Source of the DNA: Daphnia carinata
Taxonomy: Eukaryota; Arthropoda; Branchiopoda; Diplostraca; Daphniidae
Length of the DNA: 64,000 bases
Direction of reading: 5' to 3'
Assembly: GCF_022539665.2 (NCBI RefSeq)
Contig: NC_081333.1
Coordinates: 11,778,971-11,842,970 of the forward strand
Shown piece after piece: positions 10,192 to 26,052 of the stretch. Both the position numbers and the translations under genes were made by a program. The stretch's first letter is position 1; every line of letters starts with the position of its first letter. Below the pieces are notes generated by a model. That model made no database searches and was not told where the DNA came from. It saw nothing but the letters and a program-made list of their open reading frames with translations.

Positions 10192-13100
10192 ATGTCTGTG
10201 ACCGAGCAACCTTGTTATACTCTCATCAGTACACCAGATTCAGACTATCCTTCTCAAGATCAACTCAGAAAAGAGTTAGAAATTGGGGATATCAAAGCCA
10301 AAATTGATGCCTTAAAAAAGGTCATTTACATCATTCTGAATGGAGAGAAGATTCCAGGAATCCTCATGGCAGTTGTCAAATTTGTGCTTCCCTTGCAAGA
10401 TCACAATGTCAAGAAACTTCTATTAATATTTTGGGAAATTATTCCAAAGACTTCACCTGATGGAAAACTTTTGCATGAGATGATTCTTGTTTGTGATGCT
10501 TACAGACGAGACCTTCAACACCCAAATGAATTCATAAGAGGATCAACCTTGCGCTTTCTTTGCAAACTTAAAGTAAACCAATTGTATAGTGTCATTAATT
10601 CTTCAACTGAGCTCTTTGTGGTTTTCCCTCTTTAAAGGAACCTGAGATCCTAGAGCCGTTGATGCCGTCGATCAGGTCATGTTTGGAACATCGACATAGC
10701 TACGTTCGGCGCAACGCTGTCTTGGCTATTTATACAATTTACCGCAATTTTGACTTCCTTATCCCCGACGGACCAGAGTTGATTGCCAATTTTTTGGAAC
10801 GTGAACAGGATATGTCTTGTAAGCGCAACGCATTTATGATGTTAATTCACGCAGATCAAGAGAGAGCTCTGTCATACCTTACTTCCTGCATTGATCAAGT
10901 AATTAAGAAGTTGAACATCCAAGAAAGTTTGATAATTAAGTTTTTTTTTTTTTACTTTTCTGTGTATCAGGTTCATTCATTCGGAGATATTTTGCAGTTG
11001 GTCATCGTTGAACTAATTTATAAGGTGTGTCACGCTAATCCTAGTGAGAGATCGCGTTTCATACGATGCATCTACAGCTTTCTGAATGCCACAAGTCCGG
11101 CTGTTCGCTACGAAGCCGCTGGCACCCTAGTAACCCTGTCGTCTGCACCCTCAGCTATTAAAGGTTATTGATCAATACTCGTATTAAAAAAAATTCAACA
11201 TTAACCTTACATCACCTCTCCTACCGTAGCTGCTGCCAGTTGCTACATCGAAATTATCCTAAAAGAAAGCGATAATAATGTGAAGCTTATTGTACTGGAC
11301 CGCCTAATTGCTTTGAAAGAGCAACCAAACCAAGAACGTGTTCTGCAGGTTGGTTATCTTTTCATTAATCCTTACCGTCCTTATCCCTACAACAACTGGG
11401 GAAGAGATAATATTTAATTAAAATTATATCGTAATTCTGTTGATCTCAGGAATTGGTGATGGATATCTTACGTGTGTTGGCAACTCCGGATTTGGAAGTA
11501 AGGAAGAAAACACTTTCCCTCATTCTAGATTTGGTTTCGTCGCGCAACATCGAAGACATTGTGCTGGTTTTGAAAAAGGTTAGAGTTCCAGCATGTCGTT
11601 GTAATTGGAACAAAATTCCTTCTAAAGCAAATTGGTTTGTAGGAAGTAACCAAGACGCACAACACAACGGAGCACGAGGATACGGGAAAATACCGCCAAC
11701 TTTTGGTGCGCACTCTTCACTCGTGTTGCATCAAGTTTCCTGATATTTCCGCTACCGTTATACCCGTTCTAACCGAATTCCTTTCCGATACCAATGAGCT
11801 GGCTGCAGCCGATGTTTTGGTTTTTGTTCGCGAAGCAATTCAAAAATTCGAGGGACTCCGTGCACTTATAATCGAAAAGCTGCTAGAAGCCTTTCTTTCT
11901 ATCAAGTACATTTTTGTTTTTGACCAAAATCTACAGACGTTTTTGTTTTTAATTTTCGTTTTAAGATCGGTCAAGGTGCATCGTGCGGCAATCTGGATCT
12001 TGGGCGAGTACGCAACTTCGACAGATGACATTCGTTCAGTCATGTCGAAAATACGACAATCGCTAGGTGAAATTCCTATGGTGGACGATGAAATCCGGAA
12101 AGCAGCTGGAGAACAACCCGATGGAGAAAGTCCTGCTACGCAAAGTAATGTCGCCACTAACCCGACGGCTCCCAACGCTCGCTTAGTCACAGCAGATGGT
12201 ACCTATGCCACTCAGTCTATCTTCAGCACTGCCGCAACAACCGCCAAAAAAGAAGAAAGACCTCCTCTTCGAAAGTATCAAAATAGATGAAACCTACACT
12301 TCTACTCATTAATTATTAAACGTGCTGTCGTCCCTAGGTATTTGATGGAAGGTGATTTTTTCATTGGAGCATCAATGGCTACAACTCTAACCAAACTAGC
12401 CTTGCGTTTCGTGCAACAAACTTCCAACACGCAAACCCAAAATCAGTTTTGTGCAGAAGCCATGCTTGTTATTACGGCAATCCTTCATTTGGGCCGTTCT
12501 GGCTTGCCACAAAAACCAATCAGTAACGATGATGCTGCAAGACTAGGGCTTTGCCTTAAAGTAGGCTACAATCTCGAGAACGTCTATGAACAGTTCAACA
12601 ATTTTTGTTTTGTCATTAAAGGTGCTGTCAGAACGATCACCCATCTTGGTAGAAGTCTTTACGGATGCCTGTCGTCGTTCAATTTCGCTTATGCTAGCCG
12701 CTAAGGCTGAGGAAGAAGCTGCTGCCCAAAAGAATTTAGAAAAGAACAACCGATCAGTCCAAGCTGATGACCTCGTCTCGTTTAAGCAACTTCTTTCTCG
12801 TAATGAACTAGGAGGCCTTGAAGACGTTTTTGAATCAAGTTTGTCTCAGGCCTTGGTGGGATCAGCTCAACGAACCGGACTGGATCTGAGCGTCTCGAAA
12901 CTGAACAAGGTGACACAGTTGACAGGATTCTCTGATCCAGTGTACGCCGAAGCTTACGTCAACGTGAACCAGTATGACATCGTTCTCGATGTATTGATTG
13001 TTAATCAAACGGCCGACACGCTTCAAAATTGCACGCTGGAACTAGCCACTCTAGGTGATCTGAAACTCGTTGAAAAGCCGTCGGCAATCATTTTAGCCCC

Positions 13101-13760
13101 ACATGATTTTGCTAATATCAAGGCCAGCGTTAAGGTATGTTGTTTTGATGTTCTGTTATTTCAGGTTCGTTAATCTTTCCGTGCTGATCTAGGTCGCTTC
13201 AACAGAAAATGGAATTATCTTTGGAAATATAGTCTACGATGTGACTGGTTCGACGTCAGACCGAAACGTTGTTGTTCTCAATGACATTCATATCGATATT
13301 ATGGATTACATAATGCCTGCCAGCTGTACTGACGCCGAGTTCCGCCAGATGTGGGCTGATTTTGAGTGGGAAAACAAAGTCACTGTTAACACCAACATCA
13401 ATGATCTAAATCTCTACTTGCAACATCTGCTCAAGTAAGTAGGGGGTAAGATTTTTGCTTTACCTAGCTTAACTTAACTTGTAATTTTCTTGTTTGTGTA
13501 GATCGACAAATATGAAGTGCCTGACTCCAGAGAAGGCTTTGGCCGGTGATTGTGGATTCATGGCAGCCAACTTGTATGCTCGTTCGGTCTTTGGAGAAGA
13601 TGCGTTAGCTAATCTCAGTCTAGAGAAACCGTTTGGTAAACCTGACGCGCCAGTCACCGGACACATTCGAATTCGAGCTAAGAGTCAAGGAATGGCCCTT
13701 AGCCTTGGCGACAAAATTAACACAATTCAAAAGGCTTCAGTAAAACATGTTGTGGCTTAA
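10192..13760 (+). CDS. COPB1: Coatomer subunit beta (beta-COP)
   Basis: Beta-COP is a core subunit of the COPI coat, which drives Golgi-to-ER and intra-Golgi vesicle traffic. Eleven exons join in frame: 10192-10572, 10638-10898, 10971-11163, 11230-11348, 11450-11578, 11643-11905, 11966-12274, 12338-12560, 12622-13134, 13193-13434 and 13502-13760. The result is 963 residues, against about 953 in human. The N-terminal HEAT/adaptin-like solenoid is highly conserved ([53 protein letters not shown]), as is the C-terminal appendage region ([52 protein letters not shown]). All introns are GT-AG and most are 58-72 nt. There is no frame break. The ATG follows a long AT-rich upstream region and matches the family start ([12 protein letters not shown]). 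The gene converges with STARD10, 310 bp away. Confidence 0.97.
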
Positions 13761-14070
13761 ATGTAACCGCAGTATTCTTCACGGTTGCTTCCAAAATTTC
13801 ATTCATTCTTTGATTCAATATTATTCCCAAATTAAAATGTCTATTTGTTGCAAATGTTTTCTCTCATCTACATTCTTTTAGGAATACGTGGAATGCAGTT
13901 GTTGATTAGTTTTTCATCATCAATATAACAGTGGGCTATGTTATATTAAAATGTTGTTCACAATCGCTCTTTCCTTCAAAATAATTAATAAGCGCGACAT
14001 ATTTTCATAGTGACAACCAAATGAAACGAAAACTAGCATACTTGTGCACGGCTTTCGAAAGTGCTTTTCA

Positions 14071-15253
14071 TTAAAATGGTACCATCTCTTTGCTATCTCC
14101 ATTAGTTCCTTTGTCGTTCAACGGGATTTCGTCATTACCATTTACAGCAGACTCCTACGCAATTGTAAAAACAACATATGAGTATGGCGAATTTGAACAT
14201 CTGAATTTACATTACTTGCTCGACTAGCAGTTTTGGATGGTCCATTTGTTCAGGATACAACCAAGGTTTGAAGCCTGGACTATGTAATTGTTTCCATTCT
14301 AAATATCCTCGGCAAGCTTTATGCAAAGTTTTCATCATCTGAGGTAGCAGGAATAGAATAATTAATAACTTTCACTTCTTACAGCTACTTCTAACATCCA
14401 CCACATTACCTTGGGGGCGAAATACTGGGTGCCTTTATTCACAGCCCAAGTAGGGATTGCTCCCCGTGGATCCGTTGCCGATACATAGGCAAGCGTTAGG
14501 CCCTTGGATTTTCCTGGCAAGGGTTCGATAACGTAGCCTGTTTATCGAAAAAGTCATTACGATAGAATTAAGATATTATATACTATACGAATAAAAAAGA
14601 AAAACCTGTAATGTGGGATACTCCTCTGATGAAGTATTTTTTGGGTGGAAGGTCCTTGTGAGTTACGGAATGGTTCAAGATAGAAATTTTCTTGGGTGTG
14701 GCTAACCACGAACGCTGAAGGACGAAATCGCGGTTTTGAATTGGTGGTGGACACGACACTATATCAAGCAAGCTGTTGTAACTTTGAACCACTTTCTCTC
14801 ACATGCCAAAATACTTACTGGCATAATAACCAACATCATTATTTGGATTAATATAGCCTATGGTGTAAGATGCAACCATACATGTATCCCACACAGGTCT
14901 GTACTCTCCATCCATTAAGAGGTCAAACAATAGCCACATATCAACATCAGGGAATGTTGTTTTCACCTAAAGAATAAAAAATAACCAATAATAAATGACC
15001 AACGCTTACTTGCCTATACTTTTTGGAGTAAAATCATTTATTATTTTAACCTTACTTTGACAATTTTTAAGTCTGTGCTGTTTGAGTGTTTGCTCCACAC
15101 GTTGATTTCTTCATGTTGATATTCCAATTTCCAAGAGTTATCTGATACCATTTGCCAAAGTTTCTCAAAATCTTCATCAGCTGTAACTTGAATCATGCCA
15201 ACCTCCATCTTAAGAAATTTTTTCAATACAAATTCCTCACTGAAAATATTCAT
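14071..15253 (-). CDS. STARD10: START-domain lipid transfer protein, STARD10-like
   Basis: STARD10 and its relatives bind phospholipids (PC and PE) in a START-domain cavity and move them between membranes. Minus-strand exons are 15056-15253, 14819-14966, 14606-14758, 14410-14537, 14216-14338 and 14071-14154, giving 277 residues in an unbroken frame (human about 291). Diagnostic segments in order are [79 protein letters not shown], and a C-terminal helix [20 protein letters not shown]. These match STARD10 better than PCTP or STARD7 from memory. The last exon is a polar tail ([14 protein letters not shown]...). The start at 15253 gives a normal N-terminus for a stand-alone START protein; an extra 5' untranslated exon upstream is possible. 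Confidence 0.92.
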
Positions 15254-16198
15254 GTAGATTTAATTCACCTTGTTTGACTGTGTATGCCCAAAATTTGGAT
15301 GTCGCAGAAGGACGTTGCGATATGCACAACTATTGGTATAGCTTTGATATCCACATTAACTGCTTCAATTACACATGGCTCAAATATCTGCAAACAAGAA
15401 ATTAAACTCATGTTATGGCTCTCTCGCATAGAAGTAAATTAGGATTCTAGTGAATGTTACCAGATACAAATGGTCCTTGTAAATGTGTTTAATCTTTTTG
15501 AAAAAGCTTAAAAGAAAACTTCATATTTAGTAACTGAGTAGAACAAGTTGCATATCAGACTTCTTTGGTTGGTCCAGTTAACAATAAGACTGCTAGCCCG
15601 CATGAATGTACGAGAAAAAGGGAATGGCCTTCTCCGTCGCTTTGGCCTTGGATTACACAATTTAGATCCCTAAGTCGGTAATCTACATCATCAACAAGCT
15701 TTCAATTGAAATGTGCGACTGCCTGCTACATTCGTAACTTTCCTCTCCTTTTCAATGTAATTGCCAGTTGTGAATTTCAGCTGTCAGCGGGTGATGTGCG
15801 TGACGACCGACAACGGTTGAGGGAGATCTAAACAACATTATTGCAGGTTATCCCTAAACACATTTAGACAGACGTCCCAGGTTCAAAACCCTGTTATCTT
15901 ATTCTCTGAACGAAGCCTTTATGTTCAATAACTTACATAAAGTCTAATATTTCTTTAGTAACTAAAAGGTTAATCTAATAGGATGTAGGGCTTGGACTAT
16001 GTTCATATTAACAAACAAATATTAACCAATTTTGCTTCGACTGGGTCGCGATAACATGACTAACCGCTCAAAGTTCCTCAAAAATAGTTCAAATCCATTT
16101 GAAGATCTTATTGGAAAAACAAACCAAAATTAACACAAGATTGAAGTCTAGAATAGATTGGGTCAAAGAATTTCAATAAAAGAGGAATTTCTATTGCA
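15254..16198. other. Intergenic region upstream of STARD10
   Basis: This region separates the STARD10 start from the CLPB stop, both on the minus strand. A short minus-strand open stretch around 15,250-15,390, preceded by an AG, could be untranslated leader. It contains no domain. Nothing else is recognisable. Confidence 0.35.
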
Positions 16199-19131
<2,933 letters not shown>

Positions 19132-19658
19132 GTTGTTGCGATGCTTAGAGCATTTAAACACTTTTACTTAAGCGACGTCTTCTGACGTAATTCTTTTCAG
19201 AATCCTCTAGGCTCGAAGCAGACGACACATCTTAAAAACAGAGGCCACCTCAGATCAGGGTTGTCTGCTTCTGTCCACTATTCTTGTCAGTGCCAGTTTG
19301 TTCAGCTACCTCACTCAGTTTTAGAGGCATAATTATTTATTTTGACATTATGCTGCCTTTTTTGCCATGTAAGCATTCGGATGTAGGAGCAATAACGTTT
19401 TTGATTCTTTAAAAAAAGGTACAGCCAATTAAGTAACACGGTTTATTAATGACTGGCGAATGCGAATGCTGGGGTCATGTAAGATGTTTTTTACCAGAAC
19501 GAGCACAGCCATAAGTGAATAGAACGCTATTTAAAAAAGGCTTCCATGAGAAATGAAAAACGATGAAGGGAGCCTGATTTTGATTTCAACTCAACATAGA
19601 TGTGTCGACGAATTCGTATATTTCATTAATTGTCATCTTAGGTGGAAGACAAAAGTGG
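19132..19658. other. Intergenic region upstream of CLPB
   Basis: This lies between the CLPB start and the 3' end of the next minus-strand gene. No domain-bearing frame or repeat is evident. It presumably holds the CLPB promoter and the 3' UTR of the upstream gene. Confidence 0.35.
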
Positions 19659-20795
19659 TTAATGAGTTTGGTCAGTGCCAGTTGACTGTGGTAGAGAAGC
19701 ATAAGAACTGCAGTCAAATTCTGATTCATCATGACTATTGGATGGTCGGAGAAGAGGTCGACGAGCAGTGCGATGCGAGCCTCGACGACGTAATCTCAAT
19801 TTTTGGAATTTTTGCTGCATTAAGTCCTCTTCTGATTGAGCAACCGTTGCAGCGCTGTCATCTGGAAGTACCTCTTCGTTCAGAACTTCTTCATCTACTT
19901 CCTTGAAAAGCAGAAAGAAAAAACTGTGTAAGATATTTATTATTTGAAGTTAGCTTGTAAAGCATCCTACTAGATGGCATTGAATCTAGACATTAATCGG
20001 CTAAAAAGCGGAAAGACAAATGGAAAACCAAAATAGAAGCTGCTGGCCAAGATTGACCTCTACCGTATTTCTAAACCTTGCACGAGGGTAAAAGACGCGG
20101 AACCAAAAGACGTCGCCATGTATTGTATGACTCAACTCCGGTAAACTTGGAAACTGTTCAGGTTATCAATCATCGTTACCTCCTCCACCGAGTCAGTAAG
20201 AAGATGAAATGAATCACGGTCTGCTTGCCTGGCATTTAGCAGGTTGATACTATTTTTGATGGAAGAAAACCTGATTTAATCTAAAAGGTGACGAATGACA
20301 AAACGAGGAGAGCATTCCTTTCGCTTGCTTCCGTTTATGTGTTTAAGACGTCAGTAGCGTCCACCAATCATAGTACTCAGCACCGCGACAGGGTTGATCA
20401 CCAGCTGGATGATAAAGCAGCTGTAGAGCGGCCTCCGCAAGTTCTTAATTTAGTATGCTTGTTTTTTGTTTTGTTTTTTTAAATCTTCTTTTCTCTCTTA
20501 ACTGTGTGGTTATTTAGACTACGTGTCACATAAAGGAAGTAACAAATACAGGCCGGTACTCAACTAGAACAAAACTTCAGGGAAAAAGAAAGCATGGATA
20601 TACCTTGATCTCATCGAAGGTGACGGGCTGTGTTCGATAACGCCCAATAGCTCCGGCTGATGGCTGTGCCTCCCGATACAGAAATCTCCGCTGGTTGCGC
20701 CGACCCGAAGTTCCGTCGGCAGCACCGCGATGTAGCCGTGATATGTGCTCCGGGAAAACGGCGTCTACCTCTTTTCTAAACTCTTGGCAAGCCAT
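19659..20795 (-). CDS. Unrecognised 144-residue hydrophilic protein
   Basis: Two minus-strand exons join in phase 0: 20604-20795 (ATG at 20793-20795, MACQEFRKEV) and 19659-19901 (ending ...STGTDQTH). The donor is AAG|GTATAT and the acceptor is tttcaag|GAAGTAG. Exon 1 is moderately charged (HISRLHRGAADG, RRFLYREAQ, RYRTQPVTFDEIK). Exon 2 begins acidic (EVDEEVLNEEVLPDD), passes through a basic stretch (LRLRRRGSHRTARRPLLRP) and ends Ser-rich (DESEFDCSSYASLPQ). There is no signal peptide or membrane segment, so it is probably nuclear or cytosolic and may be intrinsically disordered. The open frame extends upstream of the chosen ATG to about 20,909 without another ATG, so a longer N-terminus from an upstream exon is possible. 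I do not recognise the family. Confidence 0.6.
20174..20265 (-). other. Possible alternative exon of the 144-residue gene
   Basis: Between the two exons above, a minus-strand stretch bounded by an aaatcag acceptor and a GAG|GTAACG donor encodes a coding-like peptide including INLLNARQADRDSFHLLTD. Its 3' phase (0) fits the downstream EVDEE exon. Its 5' phase does not fit the upstream exon, so it would need a different first exon. Weak evidence only; ends are approximate to a few bases. Confidence 0.3.
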
Positions 20796-22170
20796 TTCAT
20801 CTGACCAGGTCTGACAGTCTGATGATGCGTTACCAGTTTTTTCCTCCCGGCAGTCCTCTCTAAGTTTCACGACTCTCGCGTCTTCCCAAAATATCACGCG
20901 AGTATCACGCTATAACGCTTTCCGAATTTTCACCAAAATTTCTCCTGCTTGAACAGACGTGAAGTACTGGTCTTCAGTTAAAAGATTTAAAACACAAAAT
21001 TTGTTTATCAAATGTCTCCGACAAGCATAGAAACGTGATCGATGCGTGCCAGACCAAAGTTTTGCGAAGAGTGACTGCCCAATTTGGGAACACCTTCTAA
21101 GTTTCAGAGTATTACAACATCCCTGTCAATACTGAATCATTTCAGAATTATTGATAAGCGAAAGCAATCTGCTGATATGGTACTGAATCATTATTTCAAT
21201 ATTGACGTTGGGTATCAGAATCGTGTCACAAACTAGACAATTGGATCTCGCCAAACTTTGACGGCCACTTCTGCAAAATGTTTAAAGTACGAACAAAATT
21301 TTGAATGAAAGTATAGTGGTTCAACGATTCTTGTAACTTAACGCTTAAAAGAAACCAAAGCTAGACTGTATATACACCATCAGTAACCTCTACATCAATT
21401 CCAAATCTCATACAGAAATAGACGGTGACTGTTTATACGGCAAGAATCAAAGGTGGCCTATTGTGAAATCAAACTCCAATCGGAGATTGAATTAGCAATT
21501 TGCTTTCTTCACTCACTTTAAGACTAATCACGAACAGCGAAGCACAGTAGTGTAGAGAAACGTAAGTCAGTGGAATAAATAACGGTGCTTCTGTTTACGA
21601 TAAACTTATTCCTACAACGGGTTAACAAATCGTAGATGCAAGCACCGTCACTTTCACACTAGCAAGCAACAGCTCTTTGCGTAAGTAGAAGAGAAGCAGC
21701 AGCAGCTGGAACACGACTGTTACTGCAAAGAAACTTGGACGCCGAGTTGAGAAAGAAGGGGGTTTCAGAAGCAACGGCGCAATCGGTTCTATTCTTAAAA
21801 TAAGACGCACCGCGGTGACTTGGGAGCCTTATGCTGGGTATCGGAGCTCGCACGATAGTAGAGCAAAAAACCATGACACAGACCGACTGGTATCATATGG
21901 TTAATTAAAAGTCAATCTCAGCAAATCAATTTCACGAAAATAGAATGAAATACAACAGCCCCGCGATTCATGGCCACTTTAGATTGCCTAGGATTACTAA
22001 CTGGCTAATACTAGCTCCACCAAATCTGAGCTACTATTGAGGAAAGATAAACTATTTACATAACAGATTATTAATTAGAGAAATGTTCTGTATTCACATC
22101 AAAAGTTGGAGTGGAATTATGCTATCAGTCAGTTGGCTGAATGACATATTAAAACCATGCCAAAGACCTG
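20796..22170. other. Non-coding region between the 144-residue gene and RPB10
   Basis: This is AT-rich DNA with no supported gene. It probably contains the 5' UTR and promoter of the 144-residue gene. A minus-strand open frame near 21,659-21,874 has no recognisable content. Confidence 0.35.
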
Positions 22171-23263
<1,093 letters not shown>

Positions 23264-25901
23264 ATGGCGACTAGAAATACGACCCAGATACTGACACGTC
23301 TTCGCAGTTTAATGAAAGATACTTCTGTCGTAACAGAAGCTATTCAAGCTTACATAGTACCTTCTGGAGATGCACATCAGGTGGGATAATACCTCTTTTC
23401 TGTCATGTTGCATATGTTTTAAAATCTCCAAAATAGCTATATGATTTTTTCAAAAATGTTTTCTTATTTTTTTTAGAATGAGTATATAGCTGACAGTGAC
23501 CAACGCAGAGCTTTTGTCTCTGGATTTACTGGTTCAGCCGGCACTGCTGTCATTACTGAAACGGAGGCATGTCTGTGGACTGATGGACGTTATTTCAATC
23601 AGGCTGAAAAACAGTTAGATTCAAATTGGACACTTATGAAAGAAGGTACTGTTTATGTCTTTTTTTAAATTATTTTTTTTATTTTATGCATTTTCTATTT
23701 TGTTAATTTCTCAAGGTATACCCACTACTCCAACTCAAGGAGCTTGGCTTGCTAAGACATTACCAGTGGGATCAAGAGTTGGTGTGGATCCAAGACTGTT
23801 TTCTAAAGACCAATGGACTCCTCTATCCAAAACTTTGAAATCTTCTGGCCATATCCTAGTTCCAGTGGAACGGAATATCGTAGACGCCATTTGGGATGAG
23901 AAGCCTTCACGTCCATCTCACGTTATTCAACCTCTAGCAATAAAATACACTGGTAGGATTGGTTTTAACTAACGCTTCATAAACAAACCTTGATCATTTT
24001 TTAATGGTTTTGTTATTGTTCTCCAGGTAAATCATGGCAGGACAAAGTTAAAGATGTCATTAAAGAGATGGGTACCAAAAACTGTTCCCTGCTGCTGCTA
24101 ACGGCTCTGGACGATATTGCTTGTACGTAAAAGTAAATGTATCTGATAACTGAAGCATAATGGTTGGTCTACTTTTATTTATTTAGGGTTGCTAAACTTA
24201 CGTGGCACCGACATCCAATACAATCCCGTATTCTTCTCGTGGGTACTGGTCAAAACGAATGGAGAAATTCATTTGTTTGTCGATCCATCTAAAGTGACAT
24301 CTGCGGTGAAAGAGCATTTAAATCTGAAGGCTGATGTCGAAATGAAAGAACATACATCTTCCCCAACCACCGACACTGTGTTGGCTGTTCTACATCCGTG
24401 TGAGGATGTTGACGGTTTTTTGGCCGCCGAAGTACATATATTAGTAATCATACCTAGAAACACGTCTCACTTGTTTTGTTTGCTTTTCGCTTTTTTTTTG
24501 TGAATTCGGCGTCAGATTCCACAACAACCAAAAAAGGTCTGGATAAGCGATAAAAGTGCAGTTGCATTTTCCAATCTAGTTCCCGAAGAATTGCTTTGCG
24601 GCGATGTGTCGCCTGTTGTTTTTATGAAAGCAATCAAGAATCCAGTAGAAATGGCAGGTATTATGCATTTGAGAATTGATGATTTCAATCATTACTACCG
24701 ACCAATTTTTTTTTATTAATGCGAATCCAGGCATGGAAAATGCACATATCAAAGACGCAGCTGCCCTTTGTTGTTTCTTTGCTTGGTTGGAAAAAGAAGT
24801 CGAATCCCAACGACCAGTTACGGAAATATCTGCGGCTGACAAACTTGCTGGATTTCGTGCTGAGCAAACCGATTTCGTCGGGTTGAGTTTTGATACGATA
24901 AGCTCCTCTGGTTCCAATGCCGCCATAATCCACTATAAACCAAGTCCCGATACGGATCGCCCTATCACGAACCGCGAAATTTATCTTTGCGATTCGGGTG
25001 GCCAGTACAAGGATGGAACAACCGATGTGACTCGCACAGTTCATTTTGGTGTGCCAACACATTTCGAACGCCAATGCTTCACCCGCGTCCTGAAAGGTCA
25101 AACGAATCTGGCCACTTGCCTTTTCCCATCCAAAATTAAAGTAAACTTGCGGATGTTTGTATACATTAAAAACAAAAGCAAAATTTCTCTTAATAATTTA
25201 AGCGACTTTAACAGGGCAACGTTTTAGACGTTTTGGCACGCAAGGCATTGTGGGACGTCGGTCTCGATTATCTTCATGGCACGAGTCACGGAGTGGGCCA
25301 CTACCTCTGCGTTCATGAAGGCCCAATGGGGATTTCTTGGAGAGTTTACCCCGATGACCCGGTATGTTTATTTATTTGCGTGTACTGCTTTGTTTTTTGT
25401 CCGATTTGGAGAAACTTCTTCAATAGTGACAATAAATCATTTTACCTGACAGGGATTGAGCGAAAACATGGTGCTTTCGAATGAACCGGGATTTTATCAA
25501 GATGGAGACTTCGGTATCCGCATCGAGAATTTGGTCAAAATCGTGCCAGCTAATCCCGAAAACAATTTCAAAGATCGCAAATTTTGCACTTTTGAAAACC
25601 TGACCTTTGTACCGATCCAGAAAAAAATGTAACCTTTGCTTCTACGCTTTATCAATGTCTTTAAAGCCAAAGTCGTTTATTTTTCGTAGGATTATCACGG
25701 AGATGTTGACAAAAGAAGAGGCATAAATCACCTTACGTTCGTACAATTCCATAGTATTAATGAAACCGTTCTTCTTTTTCAGGTTGCTTACATCGACCAA
25801 TACCATACCCAGTGTCGTGATAAAGTTGCTCCGCTGCTACAAAAATGGGTAAAAAGGAAGCCTTGGATTGGCTGATGAGAGAAACTGAACCTTTGGTCTA
25901 A
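23264..25901 (+). CDS. XPNPEP1: Cytosolic Xaa-Pro aminopeptidase 1 (frame broken near the C-terminus)
   Basis: This metallo-aminopeptidase removes the N-terminal residue from peptides with proline in position 2. Exons: 23264-23380, 23477-23645, 23716-23952, 24027-24122, 24187-24431, 24516-24657, 24731-25140, 25215-25361, 25453-25628, 25690-25720 and 25783-25901. There are two creatinase N-terminal-like domains, then the pita-bread domain. The metal ligands are visible: the Asp pair in [17 protein letters not shown], His in [16 protein letters not shown], and two Glu in [20 protein letters not shown]. The intron after 25720 has a GC donor (GAG|GCATAA) and an AG acceptor. In the last exon the frame as given stops at TGA 25873-25875. 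One more base in the TGGGTAAAAAGG stretch (about 25,846-25,857), most simply a fourth G, restores a conserved tail ([16 protein letters not shown]) that ends at 25901, about 629 residues. A polyadenylation signal lies at 26047. Confidence 0.95.
25846..25857 (+). other. XPNPEP1: One-base frame break in the last exon of XPNPEP1
   Basis: As written, the frame reads [13 protein letters not shown] and stops. The frame shifted by one base after the G run matches the family C-terminus ([12 protein letters not shown], human EALEWLIRETQP). A single missing G (GGG for GGGG) or A accounts for it. Confidence 0.75.
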
Positions 25902-26046
25902 GAGACAACGTCACAGTTCTTGAATTATAATTGAAATTTAATTATTCATTGTATTTTGCGTCCGGATCTCGGAGGTCTACTGCAAAGTACAAAACAGGAG
26001 TTCAAGATTATTTTGATATTTTAGGGTAAAGAAAAATTAACTGCTG

Positions 26047-26052
26047 AATAAA
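26047..26052 (+). terminator. AATAAA polyadenylation signal for XPNPEP1
   Basis: A canonical AATAAA lies about 145 bp past the XPNPEP1 stop, in a non-coding AT-rich context. It is assigned by position. Confidence 0.45.

Noticed and set aside
15860-15900. tRNA-like B-box (CAGGTTCAAAACCCTG)
   Set aside because: No matching A-box, anticodon arm or acceptor stem can be built around it.
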